Origin: an uncultured Collinsella sp.
GTDB taxonomy: Bacteria > Actinomycetota > Coriobacteriia > Coriobacteriales > Coriobacteriaceae
DNA: 35,055 nt
NCBI GenBank assembly: GCA_902491395.1
Contig: CABUHO010000023.1
Location: 1 to 35,055 of the forward strand
Direction: 5' to 3'
Under the pieces are notes generated by a model. The model did not search any database. It was not told where the DNA came from and saw nothing but the letters and a program-made list of their open reading frames with translations. Shown one piece after another: positions 7,895 through 16,091 of this stretch. A program made the position numbers and the translations under genes. Position 1 is the stretch's first letter, and each line of letters begins with the position of its first letter.

Positions 7895-8182
7895 ATGGCA
7901 TCTCTCGATAAGGTGTACAAGCAAATCGAGGTTTTTGCTCGGGAATGTGACGCCGAGAAGGTTGTACTGTTTGGGTCTCGCGCTCGAGGTGACAATTTGC
8001 CTAAAAGCGATATTGACATCGCCGTAGCAGGTTGCCGGGATTTCGGCCGGTTGTCATATTTGATCGAGGAGCGTCTTGATACTCTTTTAAATGTAGACGT
8101 CGTCAATCTCGATGAGTCCACATCGCAGTCGTTGCTCGACGAAATAGCTAGGGATGGTGTAGTCCTGTATGAAAAAATATGA
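7895..8182 (+). CDS. MNT-domain nucleotidyltransferase (antitoxin-like, HI0073 family)
   Basis: 95 residues. The minimal nucleotidyltransferase motif is GSRARGDNLPKSDIDIAV at 27-44, with Asp39 and Asp41 as the metal-binding pair. Such single-domain proteins form pairs with a HEPN protein encoded directly downstream. In the studied MntA-HepT systems the MNT protein AMPylates the HEPN toxin on a tyrosine and silences it. The next gene overlaps by 14 nt, supporting that arrangement. It begins 8 nt after the Rrf2 gene and has only a weak ribosome site (GGA), so it is probably expressed from the regulator transcript. Confidence 0.85.
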   Translation: MASLDKVYKQIEVFARECDAEKVVLFGSRARGDNLPKSDIDIAVAGCRDFGRLSYLIEERLDTLLNVDVVNLDESTSQSLLDEIARDGVVLYEKI

Positions 8183-8588
8183 GAACTTTGTCAGCGCCTT
8201 GGCGAATCTTGAGGATGCGCCCAATCAGGATCTTAGCAATGATTTTGTTCAGAGTGGATTGATTAATAAGTTCAATCTTCAATTTGAACTGAGCTGGAAG
8301 CTCCTTAAGCGTCTGCTCGAGTATGAGGGCGCTACGCTTGCCGCGTCGGGGTCTCCTCGTGCCATCTTGAAGGAGTCGTACCGATTCTACGACTTTATTA
8401 ATGAGGCGGCCTGGCTAGATATGCTCAGAGACCGCAATACGAACGTCCATATCTATGACAACAAGCTCGCTCAAGATTTGATTCAGCGCATCATGAACGT
8501 CTATATCCCCGCTTTCTGTCAGTTGAGAGACGGGCTGATGGAGCGTTACGGCGAGCTTCTTCTAGTGCCTGACGACCAGTTTGTTTAA
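8169..8588 (+). CDS. HEPN-fold nucleotidyltransferase substrate-binding protein (HI0074 family; putative toxin)
   Basis: 139 residues, all-helical in appearance. The family pattern FELSWKLLKRLLEYEG (39-54) and the motif RNTNVHIYD (89-97) are visible. The latter fits RX4HXY, the HEPN RNase motif whose tyrosine is the AMPylation site in HepT toxins. It overlaps the preceding MNT gene by 14 nt, so translation is coupled. I judge it to be the toxin half of an MNT-HEPN toxin-antitoxin pair, although HI0074-type members have also been described only as substrate-binding partners; toxicity here is inference. Confidence 0.82.
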   Translation: MKKYENFVSALANLEDAPNQDLSNDFVQSGLINKFNLQFELSWKLLKRLLEYEGATLAASGSPRAILKESYRFYDFINEAAWLDMLRDRNTNVHIYDNKLAQDLIQRIMNVYIPAFCQLRDGLMERYGELLLVPDDQFV

Positions 8589-8631
8589 TTCCTTAAGATT
8601 TCGCGGAGGGTTGTTGCCGTTTACCGAGGGG

Positions 8632-8647
8632 TTGTTGTGCAACAACG
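8632..8647. promoter_or_regulatory. Inverted repeat upstream of the surface protein gene
   Basis: GTTGTTG-TG-CAACAAC, a 7-bp perfect inverted repeat. The preceding sequence repeats GGTTGTTG once more (from about 8610). A shorter GTTGTGCAAC recurs in the terminator of the same gene near 10599. It could bind a repressor or activator; no named regulator is recognised. Confidence 0.3.
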
Positions 8648-8716
8648 GGCGAGCTGCAATACTTATTTCTATCTTTGCAAACTGCACTTTAACTACACCA
8701 ATGCAGGGAGGATCTT

Positions 8717-10531
8717 ATGCAGCCCAAGCATTCTGCGATTGTCGCGGGCCTGACGCTGGCGCTTTCGTTTGGCGCCGTTACCGCACCCGCACCCGCTGCC
8801 GCCGAGGAGCCCACACCGGGCGTTGCCTCGGATGCGACCGATATCGATAAGGGTCTCTATACCCAGCAGTCCTTCTCGGGCGTGCTGAGGTCGGTCCAGG
8901 GCGTTTCGTTTGTTAACGTGACCCCCGAGATGAAGTACTTTACCAAGTACGAGAGCCATGGCAACTATAACCAGGGCTTTTCGTATGGCGACGGCTATAA
9001 CGCGCTGGGTTATTACCAGTTCGACCGTCGATGGTCGCTCATTCCGTTTATGAAGCAGGCCTACAACTACAACCCCGAAAAATACAGCATGCTCAAGGAT
9101 GCGATTGATCGCGGCAGCGAGATTTCCAACACGAGCAATGCCATGTACGAGAACGGCCAGCTCACCGAGTTGGGCCGTATTGCGCAGGAGGCCTTCCAGG
9201 GCGCTTATAACACCGACCCTGCTGAGTTTTCGGCTCTGCAGGATGCGTATGCGTACAACTCGTACTATGCGGTGACCGAGGCGTGGCTCAAGAGCGGCTT
9301 GGGCATTGATATTTCGGGCCGCGCCGATTGCGTCAAGGGCATGGTGTGGAGCATCACCAACATGTGCGGCACCGGTGGCTGCAGGGACTTCTTCCGTTGG
9401 GCGAATCTCTCCAACGATATGTCCGACCGCGAGTTTGTGACGGCGCTCTCCAATAGCGTGGTCAATAACGTCGCTACCAAGTATTCGAGCCAGCCTCAGT
9501 ATCATGAGGGCTGGAAGAACCGCTACCGCAACGAGCTCAAGGACTGCTTGGTTTATATCGCCGAGGACGAGGCCGCTGCCGCTGCGACGCCCGTGCAGCC
9601 CGAGCCCACGCCGGCGCCCTCGCCGACACCTGATTCGAATGACGACTCGAGTGACGATGTCAATGATGACAGGATGGATGCGCCCTCGACCGATGCTGGC
9701 GGTGATGGCTCTGCTGGTGGCACTACCAACAACGGCTCTACCTCGAACGGCTCCGATTCAAACGGCTCTGCTGCGGGCGATTCGTCTTCAAGCTCTGCCG
9801 GCAATACGGACAGCGCCGCCTCTGGTTCGACCGACGCTGGTTCCTCTGACTCTTCCACTGGCTCGAGCGATTCGTCCGTTGGCACTGGCTCTAACAACGG
9901 CTCCGGCTCTGACGCAACCCCTGATTCTGATGCTTCCAAGGACGACTCGAATAAGGCGCCGGACGCTCCCGTTGCTTCGCCGGACAAGAAGCCTTCTTTC
10001 TCCGTGCAACTTGGTTCTACGCTGGGCTCTTCGCTGATGGCTGGCGTCAATAACGGCTCGACCCAGAACAAGGACAACTCTGATCAGGTTTCCGCGGAAA
10101 AGACCGAAGCCGCAAAGGGCGACTCCAAGGACGAGGCTTCCGAGAAGACCGAATCCGATAAGGGTTCTAGCTCTGAGGAGAAGAGCGACAAGTCCGAACA
10201 GAAGAAGAGCGAGGATAAGAAGTCTGAATCTGAGGAGAAGGACAAGAGCAAGGCCGGGGGCGAAAAGAAGCAGTCCGAAGACGACGACAAGAGCGGTGCC
10301 GACAACCAGGCCCAGGAGCAGAATGATTCCAAAACGGTGACCACTACAACCACGACGACTACAACTACCAAGTCATCTGGCGGCAATATGCCCAAGACGG
10401 GCGATCTGATTGTGATGGCGAGCCTTGCCAGTGCAAGCTTGGCCACGCTGGGCGCCACGTCTATCGTAAGTGGCAAGCATAAACTCGATCAGCAGAACAA
10501 GGCTTCAGGGGAGGACGGCTCGGAGGAGTAA
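8717..10531 (+). CDS. Sortase-anchored surface protein with possible lysozyme-like N-terminal domain
   Basis: 604 residues. Residues 1-29 form a signal peptide ending in APAAA. Residues 50-285 are a globular domain with KYESHGNYNQGF (77-88) and GYNALGYYQFD (93-103). This resembles the active-site region of lysozyme-like domains called VgrG-related in phage and Gram-positive proteins, so Glu79 could be catalytic (inference). Residues 290-430 are Ser/Asn/Asp/Gly repeats, 440-545 are Lys/Glu/Ser-rich, then comes a run of ten threonines. The sorting signal is MPKTG, followed by a hydrophobic segment and an unusually long hydrophilic tail (about 20 residues). The linkers fit a protein stretched across the cell wall. 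The ribosome site AGGGAGG is strong. It stands alone, with its own terminator at 10567-10600. Confidence 0.75.
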   Translation: MQPKHSAIVAGLTLALSFGAVTAPAPAAAEEPTPGVASDATDIDKGLYTQQSFSGVLRSVQGVSFVNVTPEMKYFTKYESHGNYNQGFSYGDGYNALGYYQFDRRWSLIPFMKQAYNYNPEKYSMLKDAIDRGSEISNTSNAMYENGQLTELGRIAQEAFQGAYNTDPAEFSALQDAYAYNSYYAVTEAWLKSGLGIDISGRADCVKGMVWSITNMCGTGGCRDFFRWANLSNDMSDREFVTALSNSVVNNVATKYSSQPQYHEGWKNRYRNELKDCLVYIAEDEAAAAATPVQPEPTPAPSPTPDSNDDSSDDVNDDRMDAPSTDAGGDGSAGGTTNNGSTSNGSDSNGSAAGDSSSSSAGNTDSAASGSTDAGSSDSSTGSSDSSVGTGSNNGSGSDATPDSDASKDDSNKAPDAPVASPDKKPSFSVQLGSTLGSSLMAGVNNGSTQNKDNSDQVSAEKTEAAKGDSKDEASEKTESDKGSSSEEKSDKSEQKKSEDKKSESEEKDKSKAGGEKKQSEDDDKSGADNQAQEQNDSKTVTTTTTTTTTTKSSGGNMPKTGDLIVMASLASASLATLGATSIVSGKHKLDQQNKASGEDGSEE

Positions 10532-10566
10532 TCTTCCAGATCGTTTTCTATAAGAGTTTGGGACGG

Positions 10567-10600
10567 GGTCCGGTGCGGCGGCATCGGGCCTCGTTTTTGT
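10567..10600 (+). terminator. Rho-independent terminator after the surface protein gene
   Basis: A 10-bp stem (10567-10576 with 10581-10590, two G-T pairs) with loop GGCG, followed by TCGTTTTTGTT. Typical intrinsic terminator, 35 nt after the stop codon. Confidence 0.85.
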
Positions 10601-10670
10601 TGTGCAACGATTTGTTATGCCCCCTCGGGGGTCTGTTGCTACCGTTGCCCGAAACGTTTGCATGTCGATA

Positions 10671-10698
10671 TTGTTGCGCTCTACCCGCTCGCTACAAT
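10671..10698 (+). promoter_or_regulatory. Promoter of the AAA-ATPase-like gene
   Basis: TTGTTG (10671-10676) and TACAAT (10693-10698) separated by 16 nt. The predicted start of transcription is about 28 nt before the GTG start codon. Confidence 0.55.
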
Positions 10699-10731
10699 GG
10701 GCATCGTGCTGCGTTAGAAGGAGAGTTTACG

Positions 10732-12528
10732 GTGTCTGAACAGGCGAATTATGGTGTTGCTCATGCGTTTGGCGCACGGTTGCTCAGTTATGCGGATAAC
10801 GCAGCTCTGCCGGTTGATGTACACGACTTTTCCGATGCAATCAATCGGTGTTTACTCGTCGATAAGACTATGTTTATTGCCGATATATTGGACAGCGAAG
10901 CGCCTGTTGTGCTTTGTTGTCGGCCCAAGGGTTTTGGCAAGAGCGTGAACCTATCGATGCTCAAATGTTATTTGGAACGACCTGATCAACGGCCGGATCG
11001 AAGCCCGTTCGTCGGCACCCAGATTTGGCAGGCGGGCGGCGGTCGCCATCGTGATGAGCACGCGTGTTATCCGGTCATCACGCTTGACTTTTCAACTGCC
11101 GCTGTGAGGTGTGACGCTGATGCTGCGGCGGCTATTCGCAGCGCTGTTGCACACGAGTGCGCCCGATTGCTGTCGCTGCTTGCCGCGCCTGATCTGTCAA
11201 GACGTGAGGTCCGTCTTATCGAGAGGGTGGCGCGTGGTGTGGCCAGCGATAAGGAGATCGATGCGGCACTTGGCGTGCTCATTAAACTGCTCCAGACAGC
11301 CTTCGATGAGCAGGTTGTTCTTCTGATAGACGACTACGACGCGGTATGTCCAAAGCGTTTGGACGCTAAGGACGACGGTAGCGTGGATTCCCTAGAGTCG
11401 CTCAGCCGTATGTTGTTCGACACCATTGCCGATGCCGGCGACTCGTTGCGATTGACGTGTCTTATGGGCGAGCGCCCCGGTCCTGCCGAGTTCGCGTTGT
11501 CCCAACGTGGGGTTTCCTATCGGTCGGCGACACCGCTGTCGAGTTGGTGTGATCGATGGTTCGGTTTTTCGGACGACGAAGTCCAGGTGCTGCTGGATCG
11601 CATCGGGCGCAACGACTGTCTGGATGACGCGCGTGAGTGGCTCGAGGGCTATCTGTTTGGTGGCTTTTATTGCTCGAGCCCGGAGCGCGTGCTGGACTAC
11701 GTGCATCGCGGTTGCGTCGCGCCCGTTCGGGCAGATCTGTATGGTTATGCCGACCGTCTGAGCGCATGCGTCGGCGACTGGAATCTCATGCGCCTGTCCG
11801 CATTGTTCGATTTACTTGAGGCGCATGGGTTTATTGAGGCGCCAGTGCATGTGCATGCCGAGGAGGTCGATGCCGCCAAGCCCGAAGATATCTGGACTGC
11901 GCTGTATCTGTCTGGATTTCTTACGACGGATATGACGGGGCATTCGGGGGACGGTGCGTGCCTTCGTTTCCTGCGTCTGCCTAACAGCGAAGTGCGTCAG
12001 GCGCTCCGTCTTGTAATTCTGGAATGGTTTGAGTGCGCCGTTGAGGACGTCGGAATTATCGACTCGTTCCATGACGGGCTGTGTCGAGGAGACGAGGACA
12101 CTGTAAAGCAAGCATTGAGCTGTGCTATCGGCGATCTGGGCATCGATGTGGGCCAATCAGATGTGCCGACAGCCTATCATCTGGCGCTTCAGGGGCTCTG
12201 CTTTGGACTGCCCGGCTATTGCAATCCCAGCTCCAAGCGAAGTGGCGTTTCGGATCGCTGGGATATCCAGGTGATTCCTACCGGTCGGGTGTTTGACGTG
12301 GCCGACACGCTCGGCATGCTCGATGAGCGACCGCTGATAACGATCAACATGATGTACGACCCTGGCGTCGATGCCCTGGGCCTGGAACTGTTGGCGGTTC
12401 AGGCACTGCTCGACATAGAGCGCGACGGCATCGATGATATCCGCGTGCCGCGCCCCGCCGTCGGGCGCATGCGTTGGGGCTTTGGTTTTGACGGTCAGTG
12501 TGTATCCGTGGTGTGCCAACGACTGTAG
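10732..12528 (+). CDS. AAA-ATPase-like protein with degenerate PD-(D/E)XK nuclease tail
   Basis: 598 residues. The start is a GTG at 10732, supported by AAGGAG eight to nine bases upstream. The first part matches the AAA-ATPase-like family (PF09820 type): DFSDAINRCLLVDKTMFI (32-49), then Walker A CRPKGFGKSV (63-72, Lys70) and a Walker B-like VVLLIDDYDAV. The family usually ends in a PD-(D/E)XK nuclease domain. Here the preceding AYHLALQGLCFGLPGY and the Asp of RWDIQVIP are kept. Where the family has a Glu-x-Lys strand (as in IIEFKV), this protein reads ITINMMYD, so the nuclease centre looks lost. Members are abundant in gut bacteria and their role is unknown. The gene is monocistronic. Confidence 0.75.
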   Translation: MSEQANYGVAHAFGARLLSYADNAALPVDVHDFSDAINRCLLVDKTMFIADILDSEAPVVLCCRPKGFGKSVNLSMLKCYLERPDQRPDRSPFVGTQIWQAGGGRHRDEHACYPVITLDFSTAAVRCDADAAAAIRSAVAHECARLLSLLAAPDLSRREVRLIERVARGVASDKEIDAALGVLIKLLQTAFDEQVVLLIDDYDAVCPKRLDAKDDGSVDSLESLSRMLFDTIADAGDSLRLTCLMGERPGPAEFALSQRGVSYRSATPLSSWCDRWFGFSDDEVQVLLDRIGRNDCLDDAREWLEGYLFGGFYCSSPERVLDYVHRGCVAPVRADLYGYADRLSACVGDWNLMRLSALFDLLEAHGFIEAPVHVHAEEVDAAKPEDIWTALYLSGFLTTDMTGHSGDGACLRFLRLPNSEVRQALRLVILEWFECAVEDVGIIDSFHDGLCRGDEDTVKQALSCAIGDLGIDVGQSDVPTAYHLALQGLCFGLPGYCNPSSKRSGVSDRWDIQVIPTGRVFDVADTLGMLDERPLITINMMYDPGVDALGLELLAVQALLDIERDGIDDIRVPRPAVGRMRWGFGFDGQCVSVVCQRL

Positions 12529-12532
12529 CGGC

Positions 12533-12547
12533 GGGCGAAAGCCCTTT
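12533..12547. terminator. Short bidirectional terminator-like hairpin
   Basis: GGGC-GAAA-GCCC followed by TTTA, between the convergent ends of the ATPase-like gene and the glycosyltransferase gene. Stable tetraloop but a short stem and poor T-run, so moderate at best. Confidence 0.4.
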
Positions 12548-13568
12548 ACTGCCCTGCGTCCTTCATGGGCGGCATGGGCTTCCAGTTGGGATCCTTAACG
12601 ATCTTGCGGGCGTCCTTCATGCCACGGCGCAGCGCCGGTATACCGGTCTTAAAACATTTGTCGACGGCAGCCAGGCGAATGAATTCCTTGCAGAAGGTCG
12701 CGGCATTGCCCAGGCGGAACAGCACGGGATGATAGTCGCCGTAGATTTGCATGTAACGGGCCAAAAAGCCGCGGTTGCGCATGATGTAGTAACGGTTGGT
12801 GTCGCTCGTGGAGTTGAGCTGTCGTTTGCCGGCGATATCCCAGTTGGAGACGGCACGGGCACGCTTGAGCACCACGTCGGCGACCACGGCGGCGGGGAAG
12901 TACTGGCTGGCCACGTAGCCGTAGCAGGCATCGTCGCCGTAGATAAAGAAGCGTGCGTCGGGCAGGCCAATCTTGTCGACCACGCGGCGCGAGAACATGC
13001 CGCCCTCAAAGCACAGCTGGTTCATGGCGCGGTAGCCCTCGGGGCCCAAGTCCCACTTGGCGACAGGGTTGGGAATGCCGAGCGAAAGGATGAGCTGGTA
13101 CTGCCAAAAGAAGGCGCCGCCGTCAAAGTCCAGGCGCGAACCCTGGATGACATCGTAGCGGTCGGTCCATTTGGCCAAGCGCTCGATGCCTTCGGGGATG
13201 ACGAGCACGTCGTCGTCCATGACCCAGAACCACTGGGCCCCCAGATCGTAGGCGCACTTGGTTCCAGCGGAGAAGCCGCCCGCACCACCGCCGTTTTCGA
13301 GCTGCGGGGCGTAGATGACACGGTCGGTGCCGCCCTGCGCGTCGGGCTGCTCGGTGTCGATGCCCCACAGGTTGGCCAGGCGCTCGTTGAATGCGGTGCA
13401 CATGGCCTCGGTCTCGCGCGAATTCTCGTTATCGACAATCACGATGCGCCAGGGCGTTGCCGTGAGCTCGGTCATGGAGTCGAACAAGTTGGCTAGGAGT
13501 TCCTGGCGCTTGTACGTGACGACAACGATGGCGAGCTTATCGATGGGGGCGGGAAGGGTTGAAGGCAT
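12546..13568 (-). CDS. Family 2 glycosyltransferase (GlfT/WbbL-like)
   Basis: 340 residues. The GT-A fold is shown by LAIVVVTYKRQELL near residues 10-25, IVIVDNEN, the NGGGAGGFSAG loop and the metal-binding VMDDDVLV. The NGGGAGG and WFWVMDDDV pattern is shared with galactofuranosyl- and rhamnosyltransferases that build cell-wall polysaccharide; the true sugar is unknown. The C-terminal 100 residues are basic and include RYYIMRNRGFL, seen in this subgroup. The start at 13568 (MPSTLPAPI) is chosen because AAAGGAT lies upstream and the conserved fold starts soon after; the frame extends 45 codons further through the promoter. It lies next to an acyltransferase and opposite five more glycosyltransferases. 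Confidence 0.85.
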   Translation of the reverse strand: MPSTLPAPIDKLAIVVVTYKRQELLANLFDSMTELTATPWRIVIVDNENSRETEAMCTAFNERLANLWGIDTEQPDAQGGTDRVIYAPQLENGGGAGGFSAGTKCAYDLGAQWFWVMDDDVLVIPEGIERLAKWTDRYDVIQGSRLDFDGGAFFWQYQLILSLGIPNPVAKWDLGPEGYRAMNQLCFEGGMFSRRVVDKIGLPDARFFIYGDDACYGYVASQYFPAAVVADVVLKRARAVSNWDIAGKRQLNSTSDTNRYYIMRNRGFLARYMQIYGDYHPVLFRLGNAATFCKEFIRLAAVDKCFKTGIPALRRGMKDARKIVKDPNWKPMPPMKDAGQ

Positions 13569-13643
13569 GGGGCAATATATCCTTTCACGCGCGGCGGGCG
13601 AGTGCTGCGCGGAAGCTATCGAATACGTCCTTGGGACTGTCCT

Positions 13644-13649
13644 ATTGTA
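13644..13649 (-). promoter_or_regulatory. -10 box of the minus-strand glycosyltransferase
   Basis: TACAAT on the minus strand, about 75 nt before the start codon at 13568. The best -35 match, TTGCCG, is 19 nt upstream, so the promoter may need an activator or lack a standard -35 box. Confidence 0.4.
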
Positions 13650-13738
13650 AAGGCTCGGCGCACCTTGACGGCAAGCTTTGAATAAAACGCAGGAACCTGC
13701 CACGGGTGTAGCGGCTTTGGCGTCTGACGGCAGCGTGT

Positions 13739-14869
13739 CTATTGCCGCTTGAGCTTGCGAACGATAAGGCTTCTAGCTGCATCGATGATGAGGAGCGCTA
13801 AGGCAAAGACTATGCTAATGACGGCACCCGTGACGATACATATAACTGCCGGGCTGTTTTGGCTGACCAGTATGTTTGCGAGCAACGTATTGAAGACGGG
13901 ACGCCACAGGCTACTGGTGAGCGACTGCATCACATAGAAACCGAGCGTGGCGGTCGATAAGGTGACGATGACACCTGCAGTCCGTGGATTGCCTGAGGTA
14001 CTGCGTCGGGTTGCCGCAAAGAGCAAGGAAGCGGCAGCGAGGGCAAACGAGATCAGCGAGGTCGACTTGTAGGAGAGGACTGCCATCGCCGTGAGGTTGC
14101 CGGTGAAGGAGAGTGCTCCTTCCAAGATGATGGCGAGCACCAAAACCGCTGCGAGCGACCGCGTGCCCAAGGTGCCCACCCTGTCCGAATCCATGACATC
14201 GGTAACGTCGCGGAGCAGCCCGCCGATCAAAAACGCGATTACGTACGTGGCAGCGCTCATGAGCTTCTGGAGCCAAGAAAACTCGCCGGCGCTTGTCGTA
14301 CTCATGGCGGCTAAATACCCGTTAACAGCAAATGCGAGGATGCCAACGGTGATGACCGTCGTCGCGTAGCTCTTCTGGGAGAGTCGACTCTTAGCCAGTC
14401 CAAACCATGGCGCCATGAAGACCGTGGCGGCATAGACCCAGATAAACTCAAGGCCTAGCGTGTACCAGTGGTGCGTGTTGAGGGTAACATCGGGAATGGG
14501 GGAGACGACCGTGGACCACGCGAGCGCCACGACGCAATAAAACGCAGTGGGCATAACGACCTTGCCCAGACGCTGCGCCATCCGTTGCATTTGTGGCTTC
14601 CACGTTGCCCCACCGTCCCAAGCGCACGCGGCCGAGGCGATGAGAAAATAGCCCGAGATCATAAAGAAGACCTCGTTGGCCCAGCAGCCCAGCAAGTTAA
14701 TAAAACCGAGCACGCCGGAATGGGGGAAGGCGGCAAGCGGCACGTATTCCGGCAAGCCGACGCAGGTCGCCTGGAAGGTCCACTGAAAGGTGTGGAACAC
14801 CGCGATACCGGCGACCGCGATTAAGCGCAGCGCTTCGATGGATATATTGCGTGCGGCTTTGGGCTGCAT
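13739..14869 (-). CDS. Membrane acyltransferase, family 3 (OafA/WecH type)
   Basis: 376 residues with about ten hydrophobic segments. The start RNISIEALRLIAVAGIAVFH matches family 3 acyltransferases, where an Arg and a His in the first helix are needed for acyl transfer; here Arg15 in ALRL and His26 are candidates. NEVFFMISGYFL (about 65-76) is the second family motif. Such enzymes move acetyl groups across the membrane onto sugars of surface polysaccharides or peptidoglycan. Placement among glycosyltransferases suggests O-acetylation of the polymer made by this locus (inference). The ribosome site GAAAGGAC precedes the ATG. The gap to the divergent gene at 14982 is 112 nt. Confidence 0.85.
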   Translation of the reverse strand: MQPKAARNISIEALRLIAVAGIAVFHTFQWTFQATCVGLPEYVPLAAFPHSGVLGFINLLGCWANEVFFMISGYFLIASAACAWDGGATWKPQMQRMAQRLGKVVMPTAFYCVVALAWSTVVSPIPDVTLNTHHWYTLGLEFIWVYAATVFMAPWFGLAKSRLSQKSYATTVITVGILAFAVNGYLAAMSTTSAGEFSWLQKLMSAATYVIAFLIGGLLRDVTDVMDSDRVGTLGTRSLAAVLVLAIILEGALSFTGNLTAMAVLSYKSTSLISFALAAASLLFAATRRSTSGNPRTAGVIVTLSTATLGFYVMQSLTSSLWRPVFNTLLANILVSQNSPAVICIVTGAVISIVFALALLIIDAARSLIVRKLKRQ

Positions 14870-14981
14870 GACGTCCTTTCGTACCTGTTTGCCTCTGCGG
14901 GCTCCATAGATTATATAAACGCCCGCTGGCGCGCTGACCCTTTGATACCATGAAATGACAGGTATTTCCTAAGGAGCACAT

Positions 14982-16085
14982 TTGTCTACTAACGCCTCTG
15001 GCAGCCCTGTTCTGTCGCTGCTTATCCCCATTTACAATGTTCAGCGCTACCTGCGCGAGTGTCTCGATTCCGCCCTGGCGCAGACGCTCAAGGATATTGA
15101 GATCATCTGCATCAACGACGGGTCGACCGACAACTCGCCGGCGATTATCCGCGAGTATATGGAGCGCGATGGGCGCGTCAAGATGATCGACAAGGCCAAC
15201 AGCGGCTACGGCGACTCGATGAACCACGGTCTGGAGATGGCGCGTGGCAAGTACGTTGGCATCTTGGAGTCCGATGACTTTATGGCGCCCGACGCACTCG
15301 ATAAGCTTGTCTCGGCCGCCGATACCAATAATGCCGACTTTGCGAAGGCGAACTTTGATTTCTACTGGTCTAAGCCCGAGGAGCGCCGTTCGCTGCACGA
15401 GATGTTTAAGGCAAGGGATTGTGGCAAACCGGTGCATCCCAGCAATACGACGCAGTTCTTTAAGCAAAAACCGTCGATTTGGTCGGCCGTGTACCGTCGC
15501 GATTTTCTTGAGCGCAACGGCATTGCGTTCCTGCCGACTCCGGGGGCATCCTTTCAGGACACGTCATTTGCCTTTAAGGTGATCGCGTGCGCCGATAAGG
15601 CTGTTTACCTGCATGATGCCGTGTTGTCGTATCGCCAGGACAACGAGAATTCCTCGGTCAATTCTTCGGCTAAGGTCTTTTGCGTCAATACCGAGTATGC
15701 CGAGATTGAGCGTTGGATTCGAGAGGATTATGCCCGCGACCACGCAAGTGATGACGTCGCGCGCATGCTCAAGTTCAATCAACTCATTAAGTACGATTCG
15801 TACATGTGGAACTATGTGCGCCTAGCGCCTAAGTTCTATAAGGAGTTCCTGGTGCAGATGGCTAAGGAATTTCAGGCGGCCTTGGACGCGGGGGAGTTTT
15901 CGCTTGACGACCTCAAGCCGTGGAAGCGCGCGAATCTCGCTGCCATTCTCAAAGATCCTGAGGGCTGGGTTGACGAGCATCCGAGTTTTGCGACGGATGG
16001 TGCCTTGGGGCGCGCTAAGTATTACGCCTCGGTTGGAGGCCCTGGCGTGGTCGCCGCCTTCCTCATCGAATCGCTGAGGGGGTAG
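14982..16085 (+). CDS. Family 2 glycosyltransferase, type A copy 1
   Basis: 367 residues, TTG start at 14982 supported by TAAGGAG five bases before it. GT-A domain: LSLLIPIYNVQRYLRECLDS, then IICINDGSTDNSP, ANSGYGDSMNHGLEMA and the metal site ESDDF. The C-terminal half contains KPSIWSAVYRRDFL and FQDTSFAFK, which probably bind the acceptor. The first 130 residues are almost the same as those of the gene at 17207, which also starts with TTG, so the two are recent paralogues. It is followed 6 nt later by a different glycosyltransferase. Product: probably a sugar of a cell-surface polymer; donor unknown. Confidence 0.85.
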   Translation: MSTNASGSPVLSLLIPIYNVQRYLRECLDSALAQTLKDIEIICINDGSTDNSPAIIREYMERDGRVKMIDKANSGYGDSMNHGLEMARGKYVGILESDDFMAPDALDKLVSAADTNNADFAKANFDFYWSKPEERRSLHEMFKARDCGKPVHPSNTTQFFKQKPSIWSAVYRRDFLERNGIAFLPTPGASFQDTSFAFKVIACADKAVYLHDAVLSYRQDNENSSVNSSAKVFCVNTEYAEIERWIREDYARDHASDDVARMLKFNQLIKYDSYMWNYVRLAPKFYKEFLVQMAKEFQAALDAGEFSLDDLKPWKRANLAAILKDPEGWVDEHPSFATDGALGRAKYYASVGGPGVVAAFLIESLRG

Positions 16086-16091
16086 GTCGGC

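Noticed and set aside
10620..10631. CCCCCTCGGGGG palindrome before the ATPase-like gene
   Set aside because: Short and with a two-base centre that cannot form a loop; no second copy, so not called as an operator.
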